Source: Aplidium turbinatum (Eukaryota; Chordata; Ascidiacea; Aplousobranchia; Polyclinidae). Taken from it: 64,000 bases of DNA. The DNA lies in the NCBI GenBank assembly GCA_918807975.1, contig OU964922.1:32662329-32726328 (forward strand), given 5' to 3'. How positions within the stretch are numbered: the stretch's first letter is position 1; each line of letters starts with the position of its first letter. Positions 24,523 through 35,251 of this stretch are shown piece by piece. The translations under genes and the position numbers were made by a program. Under the pieces are notes generated by a model. That model was not told where the DNA came from, did no database searches, and saw only the letters and a list, made by a program, of their open reading frames with translations.

Positions 24523-24990
24523 ACCCAATAAGAAAATTGTTTCTGTTTCATATTGGTTTCTCAAGACTACCTATATTGGTAGTCTGGAGACGTTGAATCA
24601 ACATAAAGAAGAAGTGATTTTCTGACTGAACTGCTCCAGCCATCAGCTCGGGACAAATTTAGGTCAAACAAAACAATGCATAACTCCGCGATAGTCTCTC
24701 TGCTTGCGCATGTTGATTCACGAAGCAATTATGAGCTTATCGTTTGTAAGCGAAAAGAAATCGATTTCATGCTTTGCCAAACGTCGGCCAAAATCAGCAA
24801 AAATTCACCAAAATCTTGAATTTACAAGCAAACTACACACCTTTTGCTATCAACTTTACATCATCAGATCCGCATTGCAATTTTAGGAAAAGTCAAGAAA
24901 AACCAAGTGCATGGCGTTACTGTGCTTCAAGAAATTAAAAAAAATGTGAGGGGGGCAGATCTGGCCTCCCTTTGAGGATCAAAGTGTTAA

Positions 24991-25375
24991 ACCATAAGCA
25001 TTGCTACAGTTTTGCAATGATGAGTTCTCATGCACATGTCAGGGGATGACAATAACTGTGAGCGCTTTATTATGCAATTGAGTTTAGATACGAAGCGGAA
25101 TCATTGTGTGACGCCCTTGAAAAATTAAAACTACGCACCAAGAACGATGGAGTGAAGCGGTCAGAAAATTTTTGATGACATGACGCATTGGATTGATTGT
25201 GCGATGTAGTTCCAAATCAATCGCCCAGGGCTTTGAATTTCAGTTGAAAGTTTTCAGTTATAGCTGTGATTAAAGTACATCGAATAGGAAAAAAACCTCG
25301 ACAAAATATGAGTGGCAACTTGGCAAAATTTTAGTCTTGGCAAAACTTCATTACAGCAAAAAGCAGAGAATGTAA
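24991..25375. other. Spacer; distant copy of 35060-35180
   Basis: Non-coding. The right half (ACATCGAATAGGAA, then ATATGAGTGGCAACTT and TTACAGCAAAAAGCAGAG) resembles 35085-35175, so it belongs to the segmental duplication of the lectin 3' flank. Confidence 0.5.
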
Positions 25376-26243
25376 TGCCAGAGAATGTAAAATATTACAT
25401 ATGTGCATTGGAATGTGTAATTATATTATAAAAACCATTAGTCTGCGACAAGTGATATTAAAAAATATCAGCAATATTAAAATTAATTTTCAAAGTGGGG
25501 TTGATGTGACATTTAAAATATTTTCGTCTACTACAGTCGTTCTGAATGGTTTGAAAAACGTCGAGTGGCCTTCAAATTTAGTATTAGTTACACTTTTATC
25601 ACATGCCTTCTTTGTGTGTTCTACATCAAAGGAAGCCCCAAAATTAACATTCATAGAAATATGGGACTTCGGGTTGGAAAGACTAAGAATTATCGATGTG
25701 TCAAGTATGGCATAAAATGTAATTTTGCATATAAGCGGCATAGTTTTTACAAAATATAATTCAAATCAAAAAGGCATCTAATTTCTTTGTACACAATGAT
25801 TCGATAACTGTCGAACAGGCCTAGCTGCTATAGCAATAGGCTCATCATCATCATCTTCGGCCATGCCTGAATAATGCGTTGGCTACCGTGAGTCTCCAGA
25901 ACGATCGATTGTCTATAGTTCTGATTGAGTTTACAAAATCTTGGTTTGTCCATGTCCATGTTGAAAGATTTTTGAGGATTTTCAAACGTGGACGCCCCCA
26001 GTGCCTCTGACCAGGAATTTGCCCCATCATTGCTGAATGTTGAATTTTGCGTTGGCGATAGGCATGCCCGATAACTGTCATTTGCCTTTTTTTGAAAGTT
26101 GTGATGAGAACGCCAGGAATACAGCCAGAGTGTCTCCACACTTCTTCGTTAGAGATCTTATCCATGCAGTTAATTCCCAGCATTCACCGTATGAACCAAA
26201 TTTCAGCACTTCTGATCTTCTTTTCTATCTGCGGCATAGGGTC
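25376..26243. repeat. 860-bp direct repeat, copy B
   Basis: Nearly identical to 14329-15187, including the LINE tail on the minus strand (25851-26183, same MLGINCMDKIS...FRHGRR protein). The two copies bracket the piggyBac-type element and its spacer. Confidence 0.85.
25851..26243 (-). mobile_element. LINE 3' fragment, copy B
   Basis: Same reverse transcriptase C-terminal sequence as at 14795-15187, with the same GAT-rich tail, so it was duplicated with its flanks rather than inserted twice. Confidence 0.7.
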
Positions 26244-26280
26244 TTTACTTATTACAAAGGGTTCAAAGCAAAGCTATTCA

Positions 26281-26547
26281 TCATCACGTGCCGTCTCCGA
26301 TCCGTAGGTTGGCTGTCATTTTTTTCCACAAGTCACACTCTTCTGCTACTCTTTTTATTATTCCCATGCTTGACAAATCATCCCACTGTATTACGTCATC
26401 TCTCCATGTTCGTCTCCTTCCCCTGTACTTCTTTTCTTCCACCATACCTTCAATAACCAATTGATGTGGCTGTCCTGCCGATCCTTTCAAAATATATCCC
26501 GCAAATTTGATGGTTTGTTTTGTTAAGTCGTTAGCCCATCTAGGCAT
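26281..26547 (-). mobile_element. Second LINE family, RT C-terminal fragment
   Basis: The minus-strand frame reads TIKFAGYILKGSAGQPHQL, then GRRRTWRDDVIQWDDLSSMG and CDLWKKMTANLRIGDGT-stop. RGRRRTWRDD.......W followed by WKKM is typical of the end of non-LTR ORF2 proteins, from a different clade than the neighbour. A GATGATGA tail follows at 26277-26288. 5'-truncated. Confidence 0.65.
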
Positions 26548-26773
26548 TTCTTTTCCTAATTGCTTCTTTTACAATGTGCTTTTATAATATATGATATTTT
26601 TAATATTGTTCTGTAGCTATTGTTATTGTTAAAAAAGATAAAAAGAATTGTCGTTTGCCCATCTATCTTGTACTATAATTCTTTTTCTAATTGCTTCGTT
26701 TGTAATGTGTTTTTTATAATGATATAATTAATATTCTTCTGTAGCTATCGTTATTGTTAAAAAGATAAATAGA
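26528..26773. repeat. ~123-bp tandem duplication just upstream of the lectin start
   Basis: Two units: GTCGTTAGCCCATCT... (26528-26650) and GTCGTTTGCCCATCT... (26651-26773). They share CTAATTGCTTC, AATGTG, TTATAAT and TGTTATTGTTAAAAA. The second ends 56 bp before the ATG at 26830, so the duplication covers the likely promoter or 5' UTR. Confidence 0.7.
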
Positions 26774-26829
26774 TTTGTTTTAATAATTGCACCAACATTC
26801 TTTTCACTGCCATTGGATTTCCAAAAAAA

Positions 26830-29577
26830 ATGAAAATAACAAAATTGTTCATCACCGTGAACATCTTGACCGTTTGTTGGCTGGTTGTCAAGGCTACGCG
26901 AGAAGTGACTTGTTCCTGCGGAGTTGGACCGGACGACAGTTGTGGAGATGAAAGGGTATTGTCCGGGCCCCCTGGCAAGAAAGGTCCAATGGGCTTACCA
27001 GGCTTGAAAGGTAAGTTTATTCTCTTCCTTTGAGTAAGCTTACTAAGATATAAGTTTGTTATTTCTTGACAAGTGCATGCATTGGTGCATCTTAATAGAT
27101 ATAAAATGGGGCATTTAACTTGGCCTGGCTTCATAACTCGGACCATATTCATGACATCTATTTGAAGCCGGCAAATCAGTTCTTTTTACATTGGTTTAAC
27201 GTCTGTAGACGCTGATTTAATGAAAAGATTGAGCTGCTTGGTAAGTTTCTGCCTTGAAATTTTTATGAAGTACATAAACGCATCCAGATTCTCAGGAGAT
27301 CCTTCAAAATTTATTCTTTTAGAGATTGTTTGAGCTAGCCTATTCGTATTTCAACTAAAATGTAAAATAGGAGACAAAGTTGCTTCATGCTCAGGTTTTG
27401 TGGTCTGATCCATTATGACCAGTTTTTCTGTTTGTTCAAATATCCTTTTTTTACCTATTTTTGCTTATAAATGACCAGGGTTTACAAGTTGAAAAAGATA
27501 CCCAATCAAAGCAGCGTTAAATACAAGTAGCCTATGTACACGCATCGGTAGGCCTACTATCAGCACGGCATGTACATTGTACAAGAAATTTGTTGCTCTG
27601 CAAAGCATTGTATATTGAGAATCCATCATAAATTGCTCATTATGTTGCATAGGGACTGGATCTGTCACTTCACTTGTGACAAATTAAACTTTTTTCTAAT
27701 GCAGGTGACCAAGGTATGAAGGGTGAAAGAGGACAAGCTGATGACACCAGCGCTGAGTTGGAGAGGTTGCAAAACAAGTTACTTGCACTGGAGGGGAAAG
27801 TAGAAAATTATGCAGTTTTTTTTAACAACTATCATACCAGTCAATTAACCGGTAGGGCATTTTCTTTTAGCAATATTTTCTATAAACGACCGCATTCAGC
27901 TGGTATTTTGTCTAATCCTTATATATGAACTACGAGCTCAATCAAGGTAATCGCTTTATATTAAAAAATTCGCAAAAGTAATAAATATACCTAGATTCCC
28001 AGAATTACCACAACGGTCAGTTGACTGGTACATGGTAATAAGAGCAAATTTTTCTTGTAAATGGCATTATCAACACAAAAGAAAGAAAAGGTATAAAAGA
28101 ACCGTCATTTGAGTTTGTTACATATTTTGTTCGTAAAGATAAAAAGCCTCTATACACCATGTATACTACAGATGTGTTAAAAGTTTCAATCCTTACACGA
28201 AAATATTTTTCCGACACTAATTTGATCTTGAAACTTAAAACTTAGAATCATGCAATAGCAAGCAAGTAGAACACACAGATTCGACATACGATTTGCACTG
28301 TGGTGCCTCATTTTCTATTCATTTTGAAAATTCAACTTGTGCCATTGAAACACGGTGACCATTCCAGGTCATATTTAACCGAAGAAATATCAGGGTCACC
28401 GGACATCCCCTATTACCACTTCCCTAATCTTGGTTTTGCAAAATGAATATAAGTTAAAGGCAAAACAAGTTAACTACATGGTTAACTCAAGTTAGTTCAA
28501 ACATGTTGTTTGCTCAAAACTTAATTATTATTTATGAGTTTAATTATGTTGTTTTTAATTGAAAGCGACTTCCTTTCAAAGACATGACTGCAATGATGTA
28601 GCCAAGCAAGGACACACCGCTAATGGAGTCTACACAATTTTAGTGAAAGGAAAGTTTTTAGATGTGTACTGCGATTTACAATCTGATGAAGGAAGCTGGT
28701 TGGTAAGTCAATCATTAACCCAATTTCATCTTTTCTTCGATTTTACTTTCTTTGTGTTATATTTCAGACGCGTATTTCATGTTCAGTAACTTTTGTATGG
28801 TCTACAATAAGAGTACGAAGCTAAATTTTGATCTAGGCATCTAGGATCGCATGAGATAGACTTTGGGTTAGAGGCAATGGCTAAAGTTTTGCATCCCATT
28901 CTTGATGAATAATTCCAAAATTATCTTATACAATAAGTTTGTTTCCTTAATCTTCAATTTCTCCATTCACTTTTTTTTTATTAATCCACTATTTGTTTCA
29001 AATACAATGGGGCAGTAAAAGGTTCTTTTTTTAGGTGCGACATGTGTACATTGTGATGTATTGCGTCTAGATTTGATTTTCGGTTGGTCCAAAGTGCTTA
29101 CAATAACATTTCAAGTTAACAATTTAAAATCCCATCCATAATCAATTAGGAAATTCAAATGACACAATTTAAAGTTTGCCATTCCAAATTAATAATCCAC
29201 CTTTGAACAAGAAATTTGTGTTTTTCTTTTATTGTGAGTTTTTTTCTGATTCAATTGCGTCAATTTTTACTTTCCCCCTTTAAAAGCATTTGCTAGAGTC
29301 GACGTTTCTAATCCTTATTCCCGTGTTTTGCAAAAACATAGATGGAAGCATTATTGTCTTGAAATGGATTTCGTAATTAGTTTCGTATGACTTTGCTTAA
29401 ACAAGACACTCCTACTGGTATTAAGCATTTTAAATAAAATAAAATACACAGTTTAAGCGTTCACATCTCCACTGTTCCAGGTGTTTCAAAGAAGAAACTC
29501 AGGAGAAGTTGATTTTTTCTTGGGTTGGTCTGAATATCAAGCTGGATTTGGAAACAAAAGTGGCGAATTTTGGCTTG
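26830..29577 (+). CDS. Ficolin-like lectin, exons 1-4 (5' part of second locus)
   Basis: Exons 26830-27010 (signal peptide [18 protein letters not shown], then CSCGVGPD and Gly-X-Y triplets), 27705 to about 27851 ([15 protein letters not shown] plus coiled coil [16 protein letters not shown]), 28566-28702 ([32 protein letters not shown]) and 29481-29577 ([26 protein letters not shown]). Exon lengths of 181 and 97 nt equal those of the gene at 6017. Exon 2 lacks the donor at the position used by the paralogue (27806); the next in-phase donor is CCG|GTAGGG at 27851, adding about 15 residues. Exon 3 starts 15 nt earlier in protein terms (SFQRH). What follows exon 4 is unusual: two copies of the exon 5-7 cassette, the first damaged, the second at 38491-41230. 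Function as for the 6017 gene (inferred). Confidence 0.8.
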
Positions 29578-31040
29578 GTAGGTTGCCTGACTTTGACTCG
29601 AGTTGCAAGTTTGTCTCAAGATGCGATTTTTCCATTTTTAAGTTTACTCACATCATAGATACGAGGCTTTGTGGTGGCATTGAGCAGAAATCATTTTGTA
29701 AATAAAAAAAACGTATTTACAATGCGTGAAAATGCATATCAAATCCTAGTAAAGCAAATTATGTCACAGCATAATCTCAACAAAATTCAAAAGAATTGCA
29801 TACTAAAACTTGCAATATCAAAACCTAAAAATTGTGACACTTATAGCACTAATCGACTACTTAGCTTACATCGTACACGAAATATTCCAGAAAATTTTAT
29901 CACTTTTGATCTTATAAATGCAAAAATGATAAAAATGAAAAAAATCGCAATACACAAATTTTCCAGAAACGGTTTACTTTAAGTTTAAATTCCAGCATCA
30001 CAATAAATAAATTTAGCTACAGCACAATTTTTTCTTGCTTTTTTTCTTTCATTAGGCTTGGATAATCTTCATGCTATCACCGTGCATTATGTGATATACG
30101 GTGATGTTCCTGTGGGCGCCAATATAACATATGTGTTGACAGTGTTTACATTGTGATTAGACACTCAATGCTCATTTCAATGCAATCTGAATGTTTGGCG
30201 CACACGCGCAAATAAGGTGTAAGCTACACTGTTAAATGTGTAGGCCTACATCATTGGCTCCTGACGTTACAACTGAAATGCTTGTACCAGCAACATTAAA
30301 ACATGTCCAAAAATCATGTTCCTGTGTCAACTTAGCCTGATTTTTTTGCCAAAAACAAGTTATTCAAGCAACTTCTTGTTCGTAGAAAATACTTTGTACA
30401 TCTCACGAAAGCTCAGGTTTAAGTTTACCTTTCACTAATTCCGTTTTTTTCCTTGATCCACTGAGCCGAAACAAGAGAGAACACTCGCTCCACAAACACA
30501 TTACTGACTGGAAAGAAGATGATGCTAAATTAAATGATATTAATTAAATTAAGATGATGAAATTTTTATACCAGCAACATTAAAACTAGTCCAAAAATCA
30601 TGTTCTTGTATCAACTTAGCCTGAATTTTTTTTACATCAATTGGCAAGAAGTCGAAGTTGAGTTCTGGACACGCTACATGTAAGAGATAACATGAGACTG
30701 TCATTGTAAAAATAGAAAGCCATCATGGGCAAATACGTGTGGACCATGTCTTGCCGAATGGAAAAGTTATGTCAGTGATATAAACTATAATACAATTATT
30801 TCAGAAAATATATATCAGCAGAACTTGTCTATCGCCAATGCACACACATATGACACACATCACTTGAACTTGTTTACACTTGTTGATGTTTTTCGTAGGC
30901 CATTACGTCTGATATATTAATAGTTTCAATGAACTTGAAGGGTTTAACTTACAATTCTAAAACAAGACTAAATTTTATTATTGTATAGTCAAATTTTTGG
31001 TAGTAAAATTATACAGTGACAGGCTTCTTTACTTTCTCAG

Positions 31041-31064
31041 CACCATAATTGTAGGGGACGCCAA
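31041..31064 (+). pseudogene. Truncated duplicate of exon 6, cassette 1
   Basis: CTTTCTCAG followed by CACCATAATTGTAGGGGACG is the start of exon 6, including a good acceptor, but after GACGCCAA it runs into unrelated repeat (TATTAAAACAGGTCC...). The same truncated exon is at 39831-39854 in cassette 2, so it predates the cassette duplication. Confidence 0.75.
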
Positions 31065-31919
31065 TATTAAAACAGGTCCATAAATCATGTCCTGTATCAA
31101 TTTAGCCTGAATTTTTTCTTTTAATGTCAATTGGCAAGAAGTCAGCACTTAACTTGCAATTTCAAAATAAGGCTAAATTACTTTTTAAGGACGATAATTG
31201 TAGGAGACGCCAACACAAACTATCGATTGAATATCGGAAGTTATAGTGGAACAGCAGGTGAGTTGTTATTCATTTGAAAAAACGTGTCATGGCTACGTGA
31301 CGGTGAGACCTGATTTGTTGCATTTTGCATATTTTGACTACCGCTACTACTCCTGTCTGATTAAATTGTCACTAAAATTTTTTTAATCAAAATGTCATTC
31401 TTTTTCAAAGCCTGGTGATGTTAAAACTCCATTTGTCACCTCGGAAAGATAGTAAAAAAAAACGTTAAAATATCATTTTTAGACAATTTCTTGCAGACGG
31501 TAACCAAACGTTGGAAAAATCTTCAAACGTCTGTGGAATGCAACAAGTCAAGCCTATCTCTATTCAATTTCACACTGATTAATGTTTTGCTAGTTTTGCA
31601 CACAATTTTGAGAGTAGGGTATCGAAAACTGCTGACAGCTAAAAAAAGCTATATTACACAAAAATGTCATTTCATTACTAAACCAAAGATGAATAATAAT
31701 TTTTAGGAAAACTCATAAAACTTTAGTTAATTTGAGCCAGTAGCTTTTATGTAATCGATGAAAACTTTAAGTATGGACTGAACCCGTGCACCCGTCAGTC
31801 CGAATAGGGTTAACATATGTTACAGCAATTCATCACTAGGTGTGTTCAAGCTAAAATTCATTCTGATTTTAAAAGATTTTAATTTCTAAAATTAAAGATA
31901 AATCAATAAATGGCGAAAA

Positions 31920-32100
31920 TAATAATAAACAATTTCTGTGTGGGCAAGCAATTCTGCTGTGAAGTATCATGAATCGTTGTGGTTTTGGTCTTGCTTTCAT
32001 TCCAACTTAAAAGTAAATACGTCGATGGAGGGCGTACAAGTGCTTGGAAAAGAATCCATTGGTATCATTGGAAAAAAGGCAGCTATGTGATAAAATAAAA
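31920..32100 (+). pseudogene. Decayed duplicate of last exon, cassette 1
   Basis: Contains [20 protein letters not shown] followed by GSYVIK-stop on the plus strand, matching [20 protein letters not shown] of the real exon 7. The upstream half is out of frame. Same position and type of decay as at 12090-12295 and 40690-40890. Confidence 0.75.
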
Positions 32101-32524
32101 ATTAATTTTTAATAATTAATTAATAAAAATTAAAAATAATTTCATTTTGATTTCAAACTAACGATTTTTATTCTTATTATTGAAGGTGATTCATTGACCT
32201 ACCACAATAATCAGCCATTCACCACAAAAGACAACAATAATGACAGCAGTGGAAGCAATTGTGCTTTGATTTATCCTGCTGGGTGGTGGTTTCGTTCTTG
32301 CATATATTCAAACTTGAATGGAGAATACATCGATGGAGGGCGTACGAGTGGTCATAAAGGAATCAATTGGCGTCGTTGGAAGGGAGACAGCTATTCGATG
32401 AAAAAGGCAGAAATGAAGATTCAATTAATTTGATGCTTCAATAAAAAACTACATTTTCGGTAAATTTACAAACAAAATGTATGACATAAATTTGCGTTTA
32501 TTGTTGGTTTAGTTAGCAACGTAT

Positions 32525-32906
32525 CTGTCAACATTTGTAGCCTACTTGTTGTCAACATTTATAACCTACTTGCTGTCAACACTTGTAGCTTACTTGTTGT
32601 CAACATTTGTAGCCTACTTGCTATCAATATTTGTAGCCTACTTGCTATCAACATTTGTAGCCTACTTGCTGTCAACATTTGTAGCCAACTTGCTGTCAAC
32701 ACTTGTTGCCTACTTGCTGTCATAATTTGTAGCCTACTTGCTGTCAACATTTGTAGCCTACTTGCTGTCAACATTTGTAGCCAACTTGCTGTCAACATTT
32801 GTAGCCAACTTGCTGTCAACACTTGTTGCCTACTTGCTGTCAACATTTGTAGCCTACTTGCTGTCAACATTTGTAGCCTACTTGCTGTCAACATTTGTAG
32901 CCTGCC
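32525..32906. repeat. 24-bp minisatellite, about 16 units
   Basis: The unit is CTGTCAACATTTGTAGCCTACTTG with point variants (GCCAAC, CACTTGTTG). A five-unit higher-order pattern is suggested by two GCCAACTTG - CACTTGTTG blocks. The 24-bp unit keeps any frame open, which explains a long minus-strand frame here. It is a repeat, not a gene. Confidence 0.95.
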
Positions 32907-34060
32907 TCTTCTGTATATATTTGACAACGAAGCTTCCGTGTTTTTATGTACTTTCGAGGGCTTTGGTAATTCGGTTTTTTAATCACAGAAAACTGTATTT
33001 ATAGAATATATTACACGATTAAAAAAAGCAGAAAGTATCACACCAAATTGATAAAACAAAGTTTATTATAGAGCTTTTGCCACACAATGATTAGTCTGTG
33101 ACAAGTGATAATAAAACACATCACAAATATAAAAGATTGGTCTTCAGTGTGAGGTTCTTGGGACTTATCATATTCGTTTATCATAAAGTAATTTTACAAC
33201 TTTAATATTAGTTGCTCTTTTATCACGTGCTTCCTTTGATTTCTTTGTGATCAAAGGGCCCTTGTTTTAACTATCATCGAAAAAACTAAGCGATTAAAAT
33301 TATTAATACTGTACTGACATTGTAAAACTGTCAAGCCAGTAATCACTTTCGCATGCAAACATATTCTGAAGAAGCATATTATTAAACTATATCTCCCAAG
33401 AAACGTGCTTGCATGAATTGGCAGAAATACATTATGATAGTGATATGTTCAGTATTTCAGTTCAAGCCATGCACATCGCAGTTTAGGTTTGTTGTTAGAT
33501 ATAAATGAAATCAGGAAAATCTCGACAGAAGATATTGTGAGCGTGAGAAACATCTGCACAAAAATGGAATTGTTTTTATGGCATCTCTGCAAAACAAACC
33601 TATCTGTAGTCGAAAATACAAATAATATATTTTATGTTACATTGCACATTGAACTTTTTTCATGTAATTTTCAGATCTTTCCAAAAACGAGTTCAAAAAA
33701 GATGTCCTGGTGTAGATGTAGGCTATTAGTTAGATTTATACGAGAAGTCAGAAGATTTAGAGAGGAGCAATAGGTTGTGAGAAAAAAAATGTTTTATTTT
33801 GATTTACAGTATATAAATCTAAATTTCATTGCAAAAACGCATTGGCCTCAAGGATTATTGTTTGTCCTTAGAGCTCAGTAAAACACAACTCTTCAAACGA
33901 TGAAACGTCAAACTCAAGCAACGATTGTATTCAACCCCCAAGGTGTGTTGTTGAGCAACACATGGCAGGCGACAAGTGCAGTTTAGCGGAGGAAAATACT
34001 GAATTTCTAATGGTTTTTCTAATTCATGGTTATTGTTTGTAATCAATGATTAATGTGTAA
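32907..34060. repeat. 3' flank of lectin cassette 1, segmental duplication
   Basis: Shared in order with 12770-14300 and, closely, with 41565-41769 plus 44959-45930. An open frame of 94 codons at 33489 is not conserved in the other copies and shows no domain. Confidence 0.75.
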
Positions 34061-34399
34061 TTAAGGTGAAGGTAGTGCCTTAAAACAGCCATTCCAAGTG
34101 ATGATCAATACAAACCCAATGGATGCAGCTTAAGTTACGAAATTCGAGTTTTTGTCGCAGTATTGTCACATTTTTTATTTAAAATTAACGAAAAACAAGC
34201 CGGGGTTTTGAAAGCGGTAAAAGGGCTACTCTTGACTATTCTTCAACAAGAACATGTTTCAACTACACAATCACAACAACGCTAAAAAAACACTGAATTT
34301 ATGACTATATGGGTGCGAAAGTTGCAAAATCTAAAAAGAGCTATAGACTTTGAAAACTGTATCACATAATATGATTCAAGGTGAATGAAAGGCTTTCCT

Positions 34400-34720
34400 T
34401 TAACATACCTTTAAAAGATATTCATCTATTACAGCGGTTTTTGACGGGATTTTAGTGCTTTTTAAATTTAATGTTGGTTACACTTTTAACACTTGCCTCC
34501 TTTGTGTGCTCTGAGATCAAGAGAGGCCGAGATTAACCTTCATCGAAATCGGGGACTTCAGATTGGAACAATTAAGAACCACTAAACTGCTGTGGTGGAA
34601 AAGAAGCATTTTTACATATAATTCGAATCAAAAAGAAACATAATATTTTGAACGCGATGATTCGCTAACGGTCGAACAGGCCTAGCTGCAATGGCATCAG
34701 ATACAACTTACTTTTATTTT
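34400..34720. repeat. Diverged copy of the direct-repeat left half
   Basis: Words such as ACACTTTTAACACTTGCCTCC, GTGGTCGAACAGGCCTAGCTGC-like sequence and TTCAAATTTAATG parallel 14450-14770 and 25500-25830. It lacks the LINE tail. Confidence 0.6.
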
Positions 34721-34754
34721 TTAAGCAAAATAAATGTTTGTTTGTTTTTCATAT

Positions 34755-34845
34755 GTTTACCCTGCATTGCGGGAAAGCGGACTTGAACGCTATGCATCGG
34801 TGCACGCCTTCCGACGTACACCTGACCCACGCTGCAGCTGACGGC
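34755..34845 (-). mobile_element. tRNA-derived SINE head (module 1)
   Basis: On the minus strand, a box-A-like TGGGTCAGGTG (34819-34829) and a box-B-like GCGTTCAAGTCC (34779-34790) lie at tRNA spacing. The flanks do not fold as an intact tRNA. Probably a SINE or tRNA relic. Confidence 0.4.
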
Positions 34846-34879
34846 AATGTCTGTTTCCGGTTGTCTACTTTACTTATGA

Positions 34880-35044
34880 CTTAAATTTGATACTACCCAT
34901 TACTCGAAATCGATCACTGGGTAGAGGCAATTATCGTAAAGTTTCTTGCCCAGAGAAACAACAGCAAGTGCGGGTGGCTGGAGTCGAACATGCAGGCTCT
35001 CGACTGCGAGCCCGAGGCGCTAACCACTCGGCCATTGCTGCCGA
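34880..35044 (-). mobile_element. tRNA-derived SINE (Ser/Leu-like head)
   Basis: The minus strand reads GGCAGCAATGGCCGAGTGG, TTAGCGC, then GTTCGACTCC (box A complement at 35021-35037; box B at 34980-34990). The body contains TTTCTTGCCCAGAGAAAC on the plus strand, a segment often seen behind tRNA heads of SINEs. A tRNA gene is less likely because the acceptor stem does not close. Confidence 0.6.
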
Positions 35045-35251
35045 CCTCGGCCATTGTTCAATCGTAACTGTCGTTGAAACAACATATCGAATAGGAAGAA
35101 ACGTCAGAAAGATATGAGTTGCAATTTTTTAAACGCTTAGCCTTGGCTAAACTTTCTTACAGCAAAGAGCAAAGTACTTCATAAATCACAGCAAAAACAG
35201 TTGCAGATCAAGACCATCATACAAAAACAACCTTTTCAATTGAAAGATGGT

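Larger units (their letters stand above)
15634..24990 (-). mobile_element. piggyBac-type element, copy A (contains a BEL/Pao insertion)
   Basis: TTAA stands at both ends (15634-15637, 24987-24990). The termini are CCCTTTGCTTTTCAACC on the left and, inverted on the right, CACTTTGATCCTCAAAGGG. Copy B at 47277-50400 has the same ends in the opposite orientation. Without the nested BEL/Pao element this copy is about 2.8 kb. TTAA duplication with CCYTTTG-like ends is the piggyBac signature. I find no transposase-like frame in either copy, so they look non-autonomous or decayed. The interior holds a 325-bp tandem duplication and a 40-bp-arm hairpin at 16359-16457. Confidence 0.7.
30056..32433 (+). 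pseudogene. Lectin 3' cassette 1 (exons 5-7), exon 5 broken
   Basis: Exon 5 begins correctly after TTCATTAG (GLDNLHAIT) but stops after 26 nt at 30081, where it joins repeat sequence that in cassette 2 lies about 150 bp downstream of the exon. About 220 bp, with most of exon 5 and its donor, are deleted. Exon 6 (31190-31257, [20 protein letters not shown]) and exon 7 (32186-32433, [35 protein letters not shown], ending MKIQLI-stop) are open with correct phases. The exon 6 acceptor has changed from TTTTTCAG to TTTTTAAG. A poly(A) signal AATAAA is at 32440. As it stands exon 4 cannot be joined in frame through this exon 5. Confidence 0.75.

Noticed and set aside
32525-32906. Possible CRISPR-like array
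   Set aside because: Direct 24-bp units without spacers in an intron-bearing animal genome; a minisatellite.
32559-32927. 122-codon frame with repeated MLTASRLQ
   Set aside because: Product of the 24-bp minisatellite, whose unit is a multiple of three; no start context or conservation outside the repeat.
33489-33773. 94-codon open frame after cassette 1
   Set aside because: The homologous flanks at 13330 and 45370 do not keep the frame open.
34976-35044. Functional tRNA-Ser/Leu gene
   Set aside because: Boxes A and B fit, but the acceptor stem does not pair and SINE-like sequence follows.
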